Below, one piece after another: positions 39,363 to 47,341 of a stretch of 64,000 nucleotides of DNA (its first letter is position 1; each line of letters opens with the position of its first letter). A model generated the notes under the pieces. The model made no database searches, was not told the origin of the DNA, and saw nothing but the letters and a program-made list of their open reading frames with translations. Source of the stretch: Frigididesulfovibrio sp031551885 (GTDB lineage: Bacteria > Desulfobacterota > Desulfovibrionia > Desulfovibrionales > Desulfovibrionaceae); NCBI GenBank assembly GCA_031551885.1, contig JAVBMX010000022.1, forward strand, positions 1 through 64,000. The letters are read 5' to 3'. The position numbers and the translations under genes are program-made.

Positions 39363-40219
39363 CAGACGCCCCCCGTTTCGCCGGGTTTTTCCCCGGCCCG
39401 GAGCGAAACCAGACGGTACAGGCAGGCCATGAGCACGAGCATCAGGGTGAGCACCGAGCCGGAAGCCGCGCCCAGGGGCCAGTTGCCGGCGATCAGGAAT
39501 TGGTTCTTGATGAAGGTGCCGAGCAGCATGTTGGTGGCTCCGCCCAAAATTTCCGGCACGTAAAAGCAGCCCAGCGAGGGCAGAAAGACCAGAATGCACC
39601 CGGCCACGATGCCCGGCAGGGTCAGGGGCAGGGTCACGTGCCAGAACGTGCGCAACGAACCCGCGCCCAGGTCTTTGGCCGCGTCGGCCAGGCGCGGGTC
39701 GAGTTTTTCGATGGAAGAATACAGGGGCAGCACCATGAAGGGCAGCAGGGTATAAGCCAGGCCCACGAACACGGCGAAATCGTTGTACATCATCTCAAGC
39801 GGGGGAATGCCCAGGACCATGAGGCCCTTGTTGATCAGCCCCTGAGCGCCGAGGAGCAGGATCAGGGCGTAGGTGCGGATCAACGAGTTGGTCCAGAACG
39901 GGATGATGACCAGAAGCAGCAGCCAGGGCCGGTACTGGGGCTTGGCCTTGGCGATGCGGTAGGCGAAAGGGTAGCCGATGATCAGGCAGACCAGGGTGGC
40001 GGCCACGGCCAGGCGCAGCGAATCCCACATGACCGTCAAAAAGGCCGGGCCGAAGAGTTCCTCAAAGTTCGCGGTGGTCAGAACGGGAATGAAAAAGTCC
40101 ACATCGCCCTTGTCCAGAAGGGCGACCAGCATCAAGGCGATGGTGGGCACAACCGCGAAGGCCCCCAGCCACAGCCAGGTCACGCCGATGCTGAAGCCGC
40201 GGAACACTCCGCCTTTCAT
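39362..40219 (-). CDS. potB: Spermidine/putrescine ABC transporter permease PotB
   Basis: Inner-membrane permease, 285 residues with six helices. Landmarks: PTIALMLVALLDKGD near the start, the loop IPFWTNSLIRTYA of PotB proteins, and the EAA-type loop ADAAKDLGAGSLRTFWHVTL. Its start ATG (40219) overlaps the potA stop as ATGA, and its stop overlaps potC. Tightly coupled translation of A-B-C is likely. Confidence 0.94.
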   Translation of the reverse strand: MKGGVFRGFSIGVTWLWLGAFAVVPTIALMLVALLDKGDVDFFIPVLTTANFEELFGPAFLTVMWDSLRLAVAATLVCLIIGYPFAYRIAKAKPQYRPWLLLLVIIPFWTNSLIRTYALILLLGAQGLINKGLMVLGIPPLEMMYNDFAVFVGLAYTLLPFMVLPLYSSIEKLDPRLADAAKDLGAGSLRTFWHVTLPLTLPGIVAGCILVFLPSLGCFYVPEILGGATNMLLGTFIKNQFLIAGNWPLGAASGSVLTLMLVLMACLYRLVSLRAGEKPGETGGV

Positions 40220-41322
40220 TGATCTTCCTCGGCGGGCAGGACCACTTCCCAGCCTTCGACCCAGGAAACCGCGACCCGTTCGCCGGGGCGGTAACTGATG
40301 TCGGCGTCGTCTTCGTTGAAGAACTCCGCCGCCTGGATACGCTTGCCGTTGTCCAGGGTCAGCAGAATGTCCACCGTGGCGCCCTTGTAAACCGTTTCTT
40401 CGATCTTGCCGGTGAAGAACGGCGGGATCAGCGGGTTTTCGTGCTCCAGGTAGACCTTGAGGTCTTCGGGGCGCAGCAGCACCCTGGCCCGGTCGCCGGG
40501 TTCGAATTCCTTGCGGGTGCGCAGCATGTAGGGCACGCCTTCCACGTCGGCCCGCAGGCTGCCGTTTTCGCCCACCTCGGTGATCACGGCCTCGAGCACG
40601 TTGATCTCGCCCACAAATCGGGCCACGAAGAAGTTCTCCGGCTCTTCGTAAATCTCCTGCGAGGTGCCGGTCTGCATGATCACCCCGTCGTTCATGACCA
40701 CCACCCGATCGGACATGGCAAAGGCCTCTTCCTGATCATGGGTGACGAACACGAAGGTGATGCCGAGCTGGCGCTGCAAGTGCTTGATTTCAAGCTGCAT
40801 CTGTTTGCGCAGCTTGAAATCGAGGGCGCTGAACGGTTCATCCAGAAGCAGCACCAGGGGGTTGTTCACAATGGCCCGGGCAATGGCCACGCGCTGCTGC
40901 TGCCCGCCGGAAAGCCGGCCCGGCACGCGGTCGGCCAGAGCGTCCAGGTGCACGCGGCGCAGCACCTCGGCCACGCGTTGCTTGATTTCGTCTTTGGGGC
41001 GGCGCTGCATTTTCAGGCCAAAGGCCACGTTGTCCCACACGGTCATGTGCGGGAAGAGCGCGTAGTTCTGAAACACCGTGTTGACCCGGCGTTTTTCCGG
41101 GGGCAGGTCGTTGACGCTGACCCCGTTCAGCAGAACCTCGCCTTTGCTGACCCGCTCAAAGCCGGAAAGAAGCCGCAGGATGGTGGTTTTTCCACAGCCC
41201 GAGGGCCCCAGCAGGGTGAGGAACTCGCCGTTGGCGATGCTCAGATTGATGTTGTGCAGAGCGCAGGTGTTGCCGAAGTATTTGGTCACACCGCGAAGCT
41301 CAAAGATGGGGGGCGTTTCCAT
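40216..41322 (-). CDS. potA: Spermidine/putrescine ABC transporter ATP-binding protein
   Basis: ATPase of the polyamine importer. The 368-residue protein has Walker A GPSGCGKTT (about 39-47), Q-loop in FQNYALFPHMTV, signature LSGGQQQRVAIARA, Walker B VLLLDEPFSALD and the switch His in VFVTHDQEEA. The C-terminal TOBE regulatory domain contains VLLRPEDLKVY. METPPIFEL at 41322 is taken as the start since upstream codons read as antisense-like sequence; its ribosome site is weak (GGAG 14 bases upstream), so a slightly longer protein from 41370 is possible. First gene of potABCD. Confidence 0.93.
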   Translation of the reverse strand: METPPIFELRGVTKYFGNTCALHNINLSIANGEFLTLLGPSGCGKTTILRLLSGFERVSKGEVLLNGVSVNDLPPEKRRVNTVFQNYALFPHMTVWDNVAFGLKMQRRPKDEIKQRVAEVLRRVHLDALADRVPGRLSGGQQQRVAIARAIVNNPLVLLLDEPFSALDFKLRKQMQLEIKHLQRQLGITFVFVTHDQEEAFAMSDRVVVMNDGVIMQTGTSQEIYEEPENFFVARFVGEINVLEAVITEVGENGSLRADVEGVPYMLRTRKEFEPGDRARVLLRPEDLKVYLEHENPLIPPFFTGKIEETVYKGATVDILLTLDNGKRIQAAEFFNEDDADISYRPGERVAVSWVEGWEVVLPAEEDQ

Positions 41323-41538
41323 GTTTTCGCGAACAGCTCCCGGGTCGAATGGAAAAAAGGCGCAGGCCATGACAAACGGCCCGCGCGGACGAACCCTCTC
41401 TTTGCCACGGTTTGACCTGGGGAACAAGGGAAATTTTCTTTCGGAAGCAAAAAAATCAGCCCTAGTCCCGCAGGGGGAAAGGGGTGCCGGCCGGCATTTT
41501 TCACGCGGTGTCTGCCGGCCGGCGACAAGGGGTCGGCG

Positions 41539-43002
41539 TTATTTGTGAACCTGTTCCGGCAAGCCGGCAGGAGGAGCCGCGAGCGGGCCCGGGCGGGCAT
41601 CTTCCGGATTGCCGGATTGCCCACCATCGGCTTTATCCGCCTTATGCCAGCCCACAAGACGATAGACCGCGACCAGAAGCGCCAGCCAGACCGGTCCCAC
41701 GATAACGGCCACATACGCTTTGGGGTCCAAGGCCAGAACGACCACGACCATGCCCAAAAAGGCCAGGGCGAGCCAACTGCTCAGCGGGTACAGGGGCATG
41801 GGATACAGCAGGGCGCGGCGCTCTTCGGGGCTCATGCGCGAGCGCGATTTCATCTGCACCACCAGGATGGTGCCCCAGATCCACAGGGCGGCGAACGAGG
41901 CCACGCTGGTCACGTACTTGAACACATCGTCCGGAACCACGTAGTTCAGGCCCACGCCGAACAACAGGCACACCCCGGAAAAGATGATGGCGTTGGCCGG
42001 AACCTTGCCGGCGTTGACCTTGGCGAATATTTGCGGGCCGCGCCGCTGCAGGGCCTGGGTGTAAAGCATGCGCCCGGTGCTGAACAGGCCGCTGTTGCAC
42101 GAAGAAAGAGCGGCCGTGAGAACCACGAAGTTGATCACCCCCGCCGCGCTGCGGATGCCGAGATCCTGAAACACCAGCACAAAGGGGCTGCCCTTGGTGC
42201 CGATCTCATCCCAAGGGAAGAGGGCCATGGTCACGAACAGGGTTCCGATGTAAAAGATCAGGATTCGCCAGAAAACCTTGTCGATGGCCGATGGAATGCT
42301 TTTTTGCGGGTCGGCCGCCTCCCCCGCCGTCACCCCGATCAGCTCCGTGCCCACGTAGGCAAACATGACGATGCCCATGGCCTTGAGTACGCCGGAAAAC
42401 CCCTTGGGCATAAAGCCGCCGTAGTTCCACAGGTTGCCCAGGCCGACGGCTTCGCCGCCGCGGCCGATACCCGCGACGATCATCAGCAGACCCATGCCGA
42501 TCATGGCCACTATGGTCACGATCTTCAGCATGGCAAACCAGAATTCGAACTCTCCGTAAGCTTTTACAGCCGTCAGGTTGACCATGGTCATGCATACGAG
42601 GGCGCCCAGGGCCGGAATCCATTGAGGAATATCGGGAAACCAAAAATTGGTGTACACGCCCACGGCGGTAATTTCGGCCATGCAGGTGATCACCCAGAGG
42701 AACCAGTATGTCCAGCCGGTGATATAGCCCATCATGGGGCCGAGATACATGCCCGCGTAAGCGCTGAAAGAGCCGGACACGGGATGGGCCACGGCTATTT
42801 CGCCGAGGGCGCGCATAACCACGAAAATGGCCAACCCGCCCATAAAATACGAGATGATCAGGGCGGGGCCGGCCTGTTGAATGGCTTCGTTGGCGCCGAG
42901 AAACAACCCCACGCCGATGGCTCCGCCGATGGCGATCAATTGGATGTGACGCTCCTGAAGACTACGCTGCAAATCTTCTTTTGCCGGTTTCGTTGCGTCC
43001 AT
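41539..43002 (-). CDS. Amino acid permease (AAT family, CycA/ProY-like)
   Basis: Proton-coupled amino-acid importer of the APC superfamily. The 487-residue protein begins QRSLQERHIQLIAIGGAIGVG, the AAT signature, with FLGANEAIQQAGP. Next come MRALGEIAVAHPVSGSFS, GYITGWTYWFLWVITCMAE and FVVLTAALSSCNSGLFSTGR, a pattern closest to CycA (D-Ala/D-Ser/Gly) and ProY. Twelve membrane segments are expected. GGAG lies six bases before ATG 43002; an ATG four codons upstream has no ribosome site. It lies 216 bases upstream of potA in the same direction and is divergent from the TPR-like gene. Substrate not determined. Confidence 0.9.
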   Translation of the reverse strand: MDATKPAKEDLQRSLQERHIQLIAIGGAIGVGLFLGANEAIQQAGPALIISYFMGGLAIFVVMRALGEIAVAHPVSGSFSAYAGMYLGPMMGYITGWTYWFLWVITCMAEITAVGVYTNFWFPDIPQWIPALGALVCMTMVNLTAVKAYGEFEFWFAMLKIVTIVAMIGMGLLMIVAGIGRGGEAVGLGNLWNYGGFMPKGFSGVLKAMGIVMFAYVGTELIGVTAGEAADPQKSIPSAIDKVFWRILIFYIGTLFVTMALFPWDEIGTKGSPFVLVFQDLGIRSAAGVINFVVLTAALSSCNSGLFSTGRMLYTQALQRRGPQIFAKVNAGKVPANAIIFSGVCLLFGVGLNYVVPDDVFKYVTSVASFAALWIWGTILVVQMKSRSRMSPEERRALLYPMPLYPLSSWLALAFLGMVVVVLALDPKAYVAVIVGPVWLALLVAVYRLVGWHKADKADGGQSGNPEDARPGPLAAPPAGLPEQVHK

Positions 43003-43218
43003 AAAATACTCCATGGTGGTTGGGGGGTGATGCGATATTTTATAAAAGTTCGGCGCTGTGAATATGATTTTTCGATACCTCCCGTCGCAGCGCGATCATC
43101 TTTGGCCCGGTATCGGCCGGAAGGTTTGACCGGCGCTGCGGAAGAGCTTAAAACTCGGTATTCCGAACCCGCCGACCCTTCGGCCGGGCCATATCCCCCA
43201 GAGTGGAGGTTTTTGGTT

Positions 43219-44181
43219 ATGCGTAGAGTCTTCCGGCTGCTTTCTCCGATGATGTGCATCGCTCTGTTCGCCGGTTTCGCCGCTCCGGCCCTGGCTCTTT
43301 CACCCAAGCAGATGGAATCGCTGCTTGAGGAATCCTCAAGCTACGCCAGAGACGCGCTGGGCAAAGCCGAAGAGGCTCCGGCGGGCAAACGCCGGGAGAT
43401 GTACGACGCGATCATCGCGCGCATCGATCAGGATATGGCCCTCTGCACGGACGCCAAGGCCGAGCTCCTGGCCGACTGGGGCGATCTCTATGTGGATCTG
43501 GCCAAAGAAACGTCGAACGACATCGCTTTCGTCTTCCTGGACAAAGCCCTGCCGATTTTTGAAAAGGCCCGCGACCGCGACCGCAAAGAAGAACATGCCT
43601 GGACGGGGTTGGCCGAAGTGCACCACGTGCGGGCCGAAAAGCTCTTTGAAGCCGGGCAGGAGGAAGAAGCCCGCAAGCAGGCCGAGCAGGGGTTCGCCAT
43701 GTTCAAGGAAGGCGAGAAGTACTGCCCGAACAGCAACTTCCTCCATTACATGTGGGGCAGCAATCTGGTCCTGCGCGCCTATGACGTGGAGGGGGCCGAG
43801 CGTATCGCCCTGCGTGTGGAGGGCATCGCCAAGTTCGCCCGCGCGGCTGAGATCGAACCGGACGACCAATACGCCCTGCGCATGGCCGGCACGGCCAACC
43901 TGCGCATGGCCGAAGACATGTCCGGCGAATCCGCCGAGCGCACCCGTCTGCTGCGCGAAGCCGAATCCTGGTATAAGAAAGCGTTTGTCCACGACCCCGA
44001 CGGCACCTGTCGTCCCCTTGCCGAAGCCCAAGCCCTGCTTCAGGACGAGAACTCCCTGCGCGCCACCCTGGAACAATGCGTCCGGCGCGATCGGTTGCCG
44101 GATCTGGATAAGGAGCCTTTTAACTTCGTGCGCACCAAAGACTGGTTCCGTAAGTTGACGGCTGCGGAGAACGGACAATAG
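43219..44181 (+). CDS. Periplasmic helical-repeat (TPR-like) protein, 320 aa
   Basis: Exported protein of unknown function. A signal peptide (LLSPMMCIALFAGFAAPALA, cut at about residue 26) precedes an all-helical region that looks like degenerate TPR repeats: AELLADWGDLYVDLAKE, HAWTGLAEVHHVRAEKLFEAGQEEEARKQA, ARAAEIEPDDQYALRMAGTANLRMAEDM. The last 60 residues (WYKKAFVHDPDGTCRPLAEAQALL) complete the array. Similar proteins act as periplasmic scaffolds. GGAGG lies 10 bases before ATG 43219; the enormous open frame upstream (to 41545) is only the antisense of the permease gene. No operon partner. Confidence 0.82.
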   Translation: MRRVFRLLSPMMCIALFAGFAAPALALSPKQMESLLEESSSYARDALGKAEEAPAGKRREMYDAIIARIDQDMALCTDAKAELLADWGDLYVDLAKETSNDIAFVFLDKALPIFEKARDRDRKEEHAWTGLAEVHHVRAEKLFEAGQEEEARKQAEQGFAMFKEGEKYCPNSNFLHYMWGSNLVLRAYDVEGAERIALRVEGIAKFARAAEIEPDDQYALRMAGTANLRMAEDMSGESAERTRLLREAESWYKKAFVHDPDGTCRPLAEAQALLQDENSLRATLEQCVRRDRLPDLDKEPFNFVRTKDWFRKLTAAENGQ

Positions 44182-44210
44182 GTTGATGGATTGGAGAAAG
44201 ATTTGTGTTG

Positions 44211-44341
44211 TTGGGGCTCAAACAGGACTGCGTAGGGCATCACTTTCCCTGGCTCGCGATGTGATAAACTCAATGCCGCATCACACCGGGCGGCACCGAA
44301 CCCCGCCGGGGGAAATGATTTCCCCCGGACCCCCTCGTAGG
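44211..44341 (+). repeat. Family B repeat with A-type tail
   Basis: CTCAAACAGGACTGCGTAGGG opens a B module, with CTCGCGATGTGATAAACTC, CATCACACCGGGCGGCACCG, followed by CCGGGGGAAATGATTTCCCCCGG and ACCCCCTCG of family A. The central A palindrome is missing. Confidence 0.72.
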
Positions 44342-44457
44342 GTATGACGGTCCGCGCTTGGGATATCAGGGGAGCGGGTTAGGTCAGAATACGAGAGAAA
44401 GATTTTTTCGGGTCCTAACGGCGCGAAGTGCGGCAACGCATCTCGCGCCGTTTTGTC

Positions 44458-44509
44458 GCATTCCGGCCCGGCCGGGTGCCCGCAACGTCTCTGCACCGGG
44501 CCGGAATGC
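44458..44509 (+). repeat. Family C palindromic repeat, copy 3
   Basis: GCATTCCGGCCCGG, CCGGGTGCCCG, AACGTCTCTGCA, CCGGGCCGGAATGC: same 52-bp length and arms as copies 1 and 2, with only a few substitutions. Confidence 0.85.
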
Positions 44510-44917
44510 TTTCAAGTGTCCCTGGAGCGACAGCCCCGCCGAAGCCTCGCCGCGCGAAATTTTAAGGGAGGAACAAGCGCTTTCCGCGGGGTATGGTTTT
44601 TTGCGCCGAAGAAAGAAGAAATACGGCCGGGGCGATTCATTGGCAGACCGCGCGTTCCGCCGGAGTTTGCGATATGTGAGGGAATCCGCCGGGAGTCGGG
44701 CCGCCGGGCCGCGCCCAGCCTTCGGCCTTTGTTGGGGAATGCAGGGCAGCGCTGCACGAGGTCTGTTCTGAAAGAAATGAATCCAGACAGTGTTCGATAA
44801 GCGTCTCGATGTGACAGTGCGCCGGGCGGTCGGAGGGAAGGTTCCCCCGGCTGCCCGGCGCGTTGTTCCGAGATGAATTGCCTCGACCATCCTGCGGTGG
44901 TTTTACCCCGATACCGG

Positions 44918-45544
44918 TTACTCTCGCGGAGTGTTGTCTTCCAGTTCCTTGGCGAAGTGGATATCGGCCGCCGCCTTGAAGGCGGCAAACGCGGGCGGCG
45001 CGTTGTTTTCTTGATAAAATGCCGTTTTGTTCCGGGAGATTTCCATGATCACGTCACAGCCGGGATCCCAGAGGTAGGGGTAAATGACCACGAAGTCCGG
45101 GCCGTCGGTGTCTTTGAAGTCGGCCAGGGAGCGCAGCGCCGCGAGGGAAAGCATGTAATTGATGAAGTTTTCATCAAACAGCAGTTGGGCATAGGTCAGG
45201 GTGCCGCTTTCGGCGTCGTACTCGTAGTAGGGTGGGGAGGTCCAGCCGTCACCCTTGGAGGCGGCTTCCTTGCGGATGCTTTCCACCAGTTCGCGGACGG
45301 TGCGAAAGTCCATGTGGTAGTAGTGCTCTTTCCAGCCTTCTTCCCACTGGTCGGTCATCTGATTCCAGTCGGTATACTCCTCCATGCGGCGCACGGGGGA
45401 GTCGAGCCATTTTTCATACTGGACCGGAGAAATGTGGACCTGAAGATAGAAGGAACTCATTTCCGTGGCTTTGGCCTGAGAAGGCGAGAACGCAAAGGCG
45501 CATAAAAGCGCAAGCAGCAAAACCCCTACGGGCAAACAGGACAT
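44918..45544 (-). CDS. Exported hypothetical protein, 208 aa
   Basis: A signal peptide (CLPVGVLLLALLCAFAFSPSQA, cleaved at about residue 24) precedes a soluble, aromatic-rich domain with SSFYLQVHISPVQYEKWLD, a Trp/Glu/His-rich WEEGWKEHYYHMDFRTV, YEYDAESGTLTYAQLLFDENFINYML and FVVIYPYLWDPGCDVIMEIS. I do not recognise the family; the segment resembles immunity- or lipoprotein-type small periplasmic proteins. GGAGG lies 9 bases before ATG 45544. It stands alone between a repeat-rich gap and the efflux operon. Confidence 0.78.
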   Translation of the reverse strand: MSCLPVGVLLLALLCAFAFSPSQAKATEMSSFYLQVHISPVQYEKWLDSPVRRMEEYTDWNQMTDQWEEGWKEHYYHMDFRTVRELVESIRKEAASKGDGWTSPPYYEYDAESGTLTYAQLLFDENFINYMLSLAALRSLADFKDTDGPDFVVIYPYLWDPGCDVIMEISRNKTAFYQENNAPPAFAAFKAAADIHFAKELEDNTPRE

Positions 45545-45694
45545 GGGGGGTTCCTCCGTAAAACGGGGACGGTGTGTATGTGGTGCTGAAGGAGACGTCG
45601 CCGGCCGACATGCGGCTCGCGTCGACATGCTGTTATACCAAGGTGAGCGCCGATTCAATCCCCCGATGGGCATGGTGTCCCAGTAGCCGCCAAG

Positions 45695-45757
45695 TGTGGA
45701 AAAACCCGCGTCTTGCGCGGGTTTTTCCACAAAGAGGGGGGGGACTCAGTCCCCCCA
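45695..45757. repeat. Family A repeat, short copy after the outer-membrane factor gene
   Basis: Central palindrome TGTGGAAAAACCCGCG with CGCGGGTTTTTCCACA (45695-45731), then GGGGGGGACTCAGTCCCCCC. It begins five bases beyond the efflux gene stop (45762), where a terminator is expected; the T-rich 3' arm could serve as one in the minus direction. Confidence 0.8.
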
Positions 45758-45761
45758 AAAC

Positions 45762-47147
45762 CTACTCCGTCTCTTTATCCAGATCTCCGCGTTGGAACCC
45801 GCCGCCCAGGGCTTTGATCAGGTTGACCGACGAAGCCAAACGCTGGCCCTGGATCTCAATGGCCTGCCGCCGGGCGGTCAGGGCGGCGGTCTGGGTGGAG
45901 ACCACCTGCAGGTACGTGGTCATGCCGCCCCGGTATTGGGAAAGAGAAAGGCGCAGGGCGGTTTCGGAAGCGGCCACGGCCCGGTCTTGGGCTTCGGCCT
46001 GCCGGGCCAGCCAGGCGAGGGAGGAGAGAGAATCTTCCACGTCCTTGAAGGCGTCCAGCACGGTCTGGCGATAAGTGGCCACGGTGCCTTCGTACTCGGC
46101 CCAGGCCACGTCGGATTGAGCCAGGCGCTTGCCGCCGTCGAACAGGGAAAGCGCCGCCTGCGGCCCCAGGCTCCAGGTGGTCAGAGGGGCGGAAAGCCAG
46201 TCGCCGGAAAGAATGCCGCTCGCGCCCAGGGTCACGGTGGGGAACCAGGCGGCCCGGGCCACGCCGATCATCTCGTTGGCGGCGGCCACCCGGCGTTCGG
46301 CCCCGGCGATGTCGGGCCGGCGCTCCAGCAGGGTTCCGGGCAGGCCCGTGGGGGTGTTGGGCAGGGTCGCGGTCAGTTCGCCGCGTTCCAAGGTGAAGTT
46401 GGAGGGCAGCTTGCCGACGAGAACGGCCAGGCTGTGTTCCAGGGTGGCCCGTTGGCCGTCCAGGGCGGCGAGCTGGGCCTCGGCCGAGGCGAGCTGGGCT
46501 TCGGCCTGAGCCACGTCGGCGGCGGTGACCATGCCTTCGCGGAACTGGCTGCGGGTGAGCTGCACGGCTTTGGCATAAGCGGCGATGGTCGACTCGTAGA
46601 GGTCGTGCTGCATGTCCAGAGTGCGCAGTTGGAAATAGTTCTGGGCGACTTCGGCGCGGATCAGCAGCTGCATCGAAGCGTAGTCCGCCGCCGTGGCCTG
46701 CAGGCCGGCCTTGGCCGACTCATAGGCCGGAATGGCGTTCCAGAAGCCGATTTCCCACTGGGCCGAGACGCCGCCGGAATAGGTGGCCTTGGTGGGGCCG
46801 TCGGCGTTGCTGCCCCGCAGAGCCGAGCCGGTCGCCCCGAGGGTGGGGAAGAAGGCCGCGCGGGCGGTGGCCGCCTGGGCTCTGGCCCGGCGCAGGTTGG
46901 CCGCGGCCGAGGCGATGTTCTGGTTGGCCGCGTCGGCTTCGGCGATCAGCCCGTTCAGGGTGGGATCGTTGAAGGTGAGCCACCAATCCCCTTTGGGGGC
47001 GTCGTCCGCCGGGCGGGCGGACCGGCCGCCGTCTTCCTCTTTGTAGGCGTGAGGAATGGCGTCGGAAGGCGCGGGCGTCGTATAGGTCGGGCTGAGGCAG
47101 CCCGCCAGGGAAAGAACAAGAGGGATGATGCAACACAAACGCTTCAT
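45762..47147 (-). CDS. Outer membrane efflux lipoprotein (OprM/NodT family)
   Basis: Outer-membrane channel for the RND pump encoded just upstream. The 461-residue protein has a lipoprotein signal with lipobox LAGC (Cys 17), an early GDWWLTFNDPTLNGLIAEA, the two helical-repeat halves with ANQNIASAAANLRRARAQA and the matching second-half SDVAWAEYEGTVATYRQTVLDAF, and LLERRPDIAGAERRVAAANE, which is the NodT-family signature. Length is normal (about 460-490). It is the third gene of the operon, 194 bases after the second pump gene with an A repeat in between. Confidence 0.93.
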   Translation of the reverse strand: MKRLCCIIPLVLSLAGCLSPTYTTPAPSDAIPHAYKEEDGGRSARPADDAPKGDWWLTFNDPTLNGLIAEADAANQNIASAAANLRRARAQAATARAAFFPTLGATGSALRGSNADGPTKATYSGGVSAQWEIGFWNAIPAYESAKAGLQATAADYASMQLLIRAEVAQNYFQLRTLDMQHDLYESTIAAYAKAVQLTRSQFREGMVTAADVAQAEAQLASAEAQLAALDGQRATLEHSLAVLVGKLPSNFTLERGELTATLPNTPTGLPGTLLERRPDIAGAERRVAAANEMIGVARAAWFPTVTLGASGILSGDWLSAPLTTWSLGPQAALSLFDGGKRLAQSDVAWAEYEGTVATYRQTVLDAFKDVEDSLSSLAWLARQAEAQDRAVAASETALRLSLSQYRGGMTTYLQVVSTQTAALTARRQAIEIQGQRLASSVNLIKALGGGFQRGDLDKETE

Positions 47148-47167
47148 GATGGATTACCTATGTGTTG

Positions 47168-47320
47168 TTGGAGGAGCGTTGCGCCTCCACACTTCCCCGC
47201 AAGGGGATGGAACCCCCCTGACCCCGTATCGGGAATGGATTTTTCGCAACGCGGAAAATCCATTCCCACCGGGGGTGCAGGGGCATCATGCCCCTGCCGG
47301 GGTTTGGGGCGGAGCCCCAA
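47168..47320. repeat. Family A repeat inside the RND operon
   Basis: TGGAGGAGCGTTGCGCCTCCA, central palindrome GGGAATGGATTTT/AAAATCCATTCCC with tip TCGC-AAC-GCGG (47231-47267), CAGGGGCATCATGCCCCTG (47278-47296) and TGGGGCGGAGCCCCA (47304-47319). It occupies the gap between the second pump gene and the outer-membrane factor gene, so it is probably transcribed within the operon mRNA. Confidence 0.83.
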
Positions 47321-47341
47321 GAAAACTCACAAAATCTTCGC

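Larger units (their letters stand above)
44182..44917. other. Gene-free stretch of about 735 bases with B, A and C repeats
   Basis: Between the convergently arranged TPR-like gene and the exported protein gene at 44918. Repeat content: B module with A fragment (44211-44341), a hairpin AACGGCGCGA/TCGCGCCGTT around 44417-44452 and the family C palindrome (44458-44509). The remaining 44510-44917 has frames on both strands but none with a ribosome site or protein-like composition. Confidence 0.6.

Noticed and set aside
41545..43218. An 878-codon plus-strand open frame whose first two thirds oppose the amino-acid permease gene
   Set aside because: The region before 43219 is rich in His, Gln and Gly and is the mirror of a well-supported membrane protein. 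Only the last 320 codons, with ribosome site and signal peptide, are a real gene.
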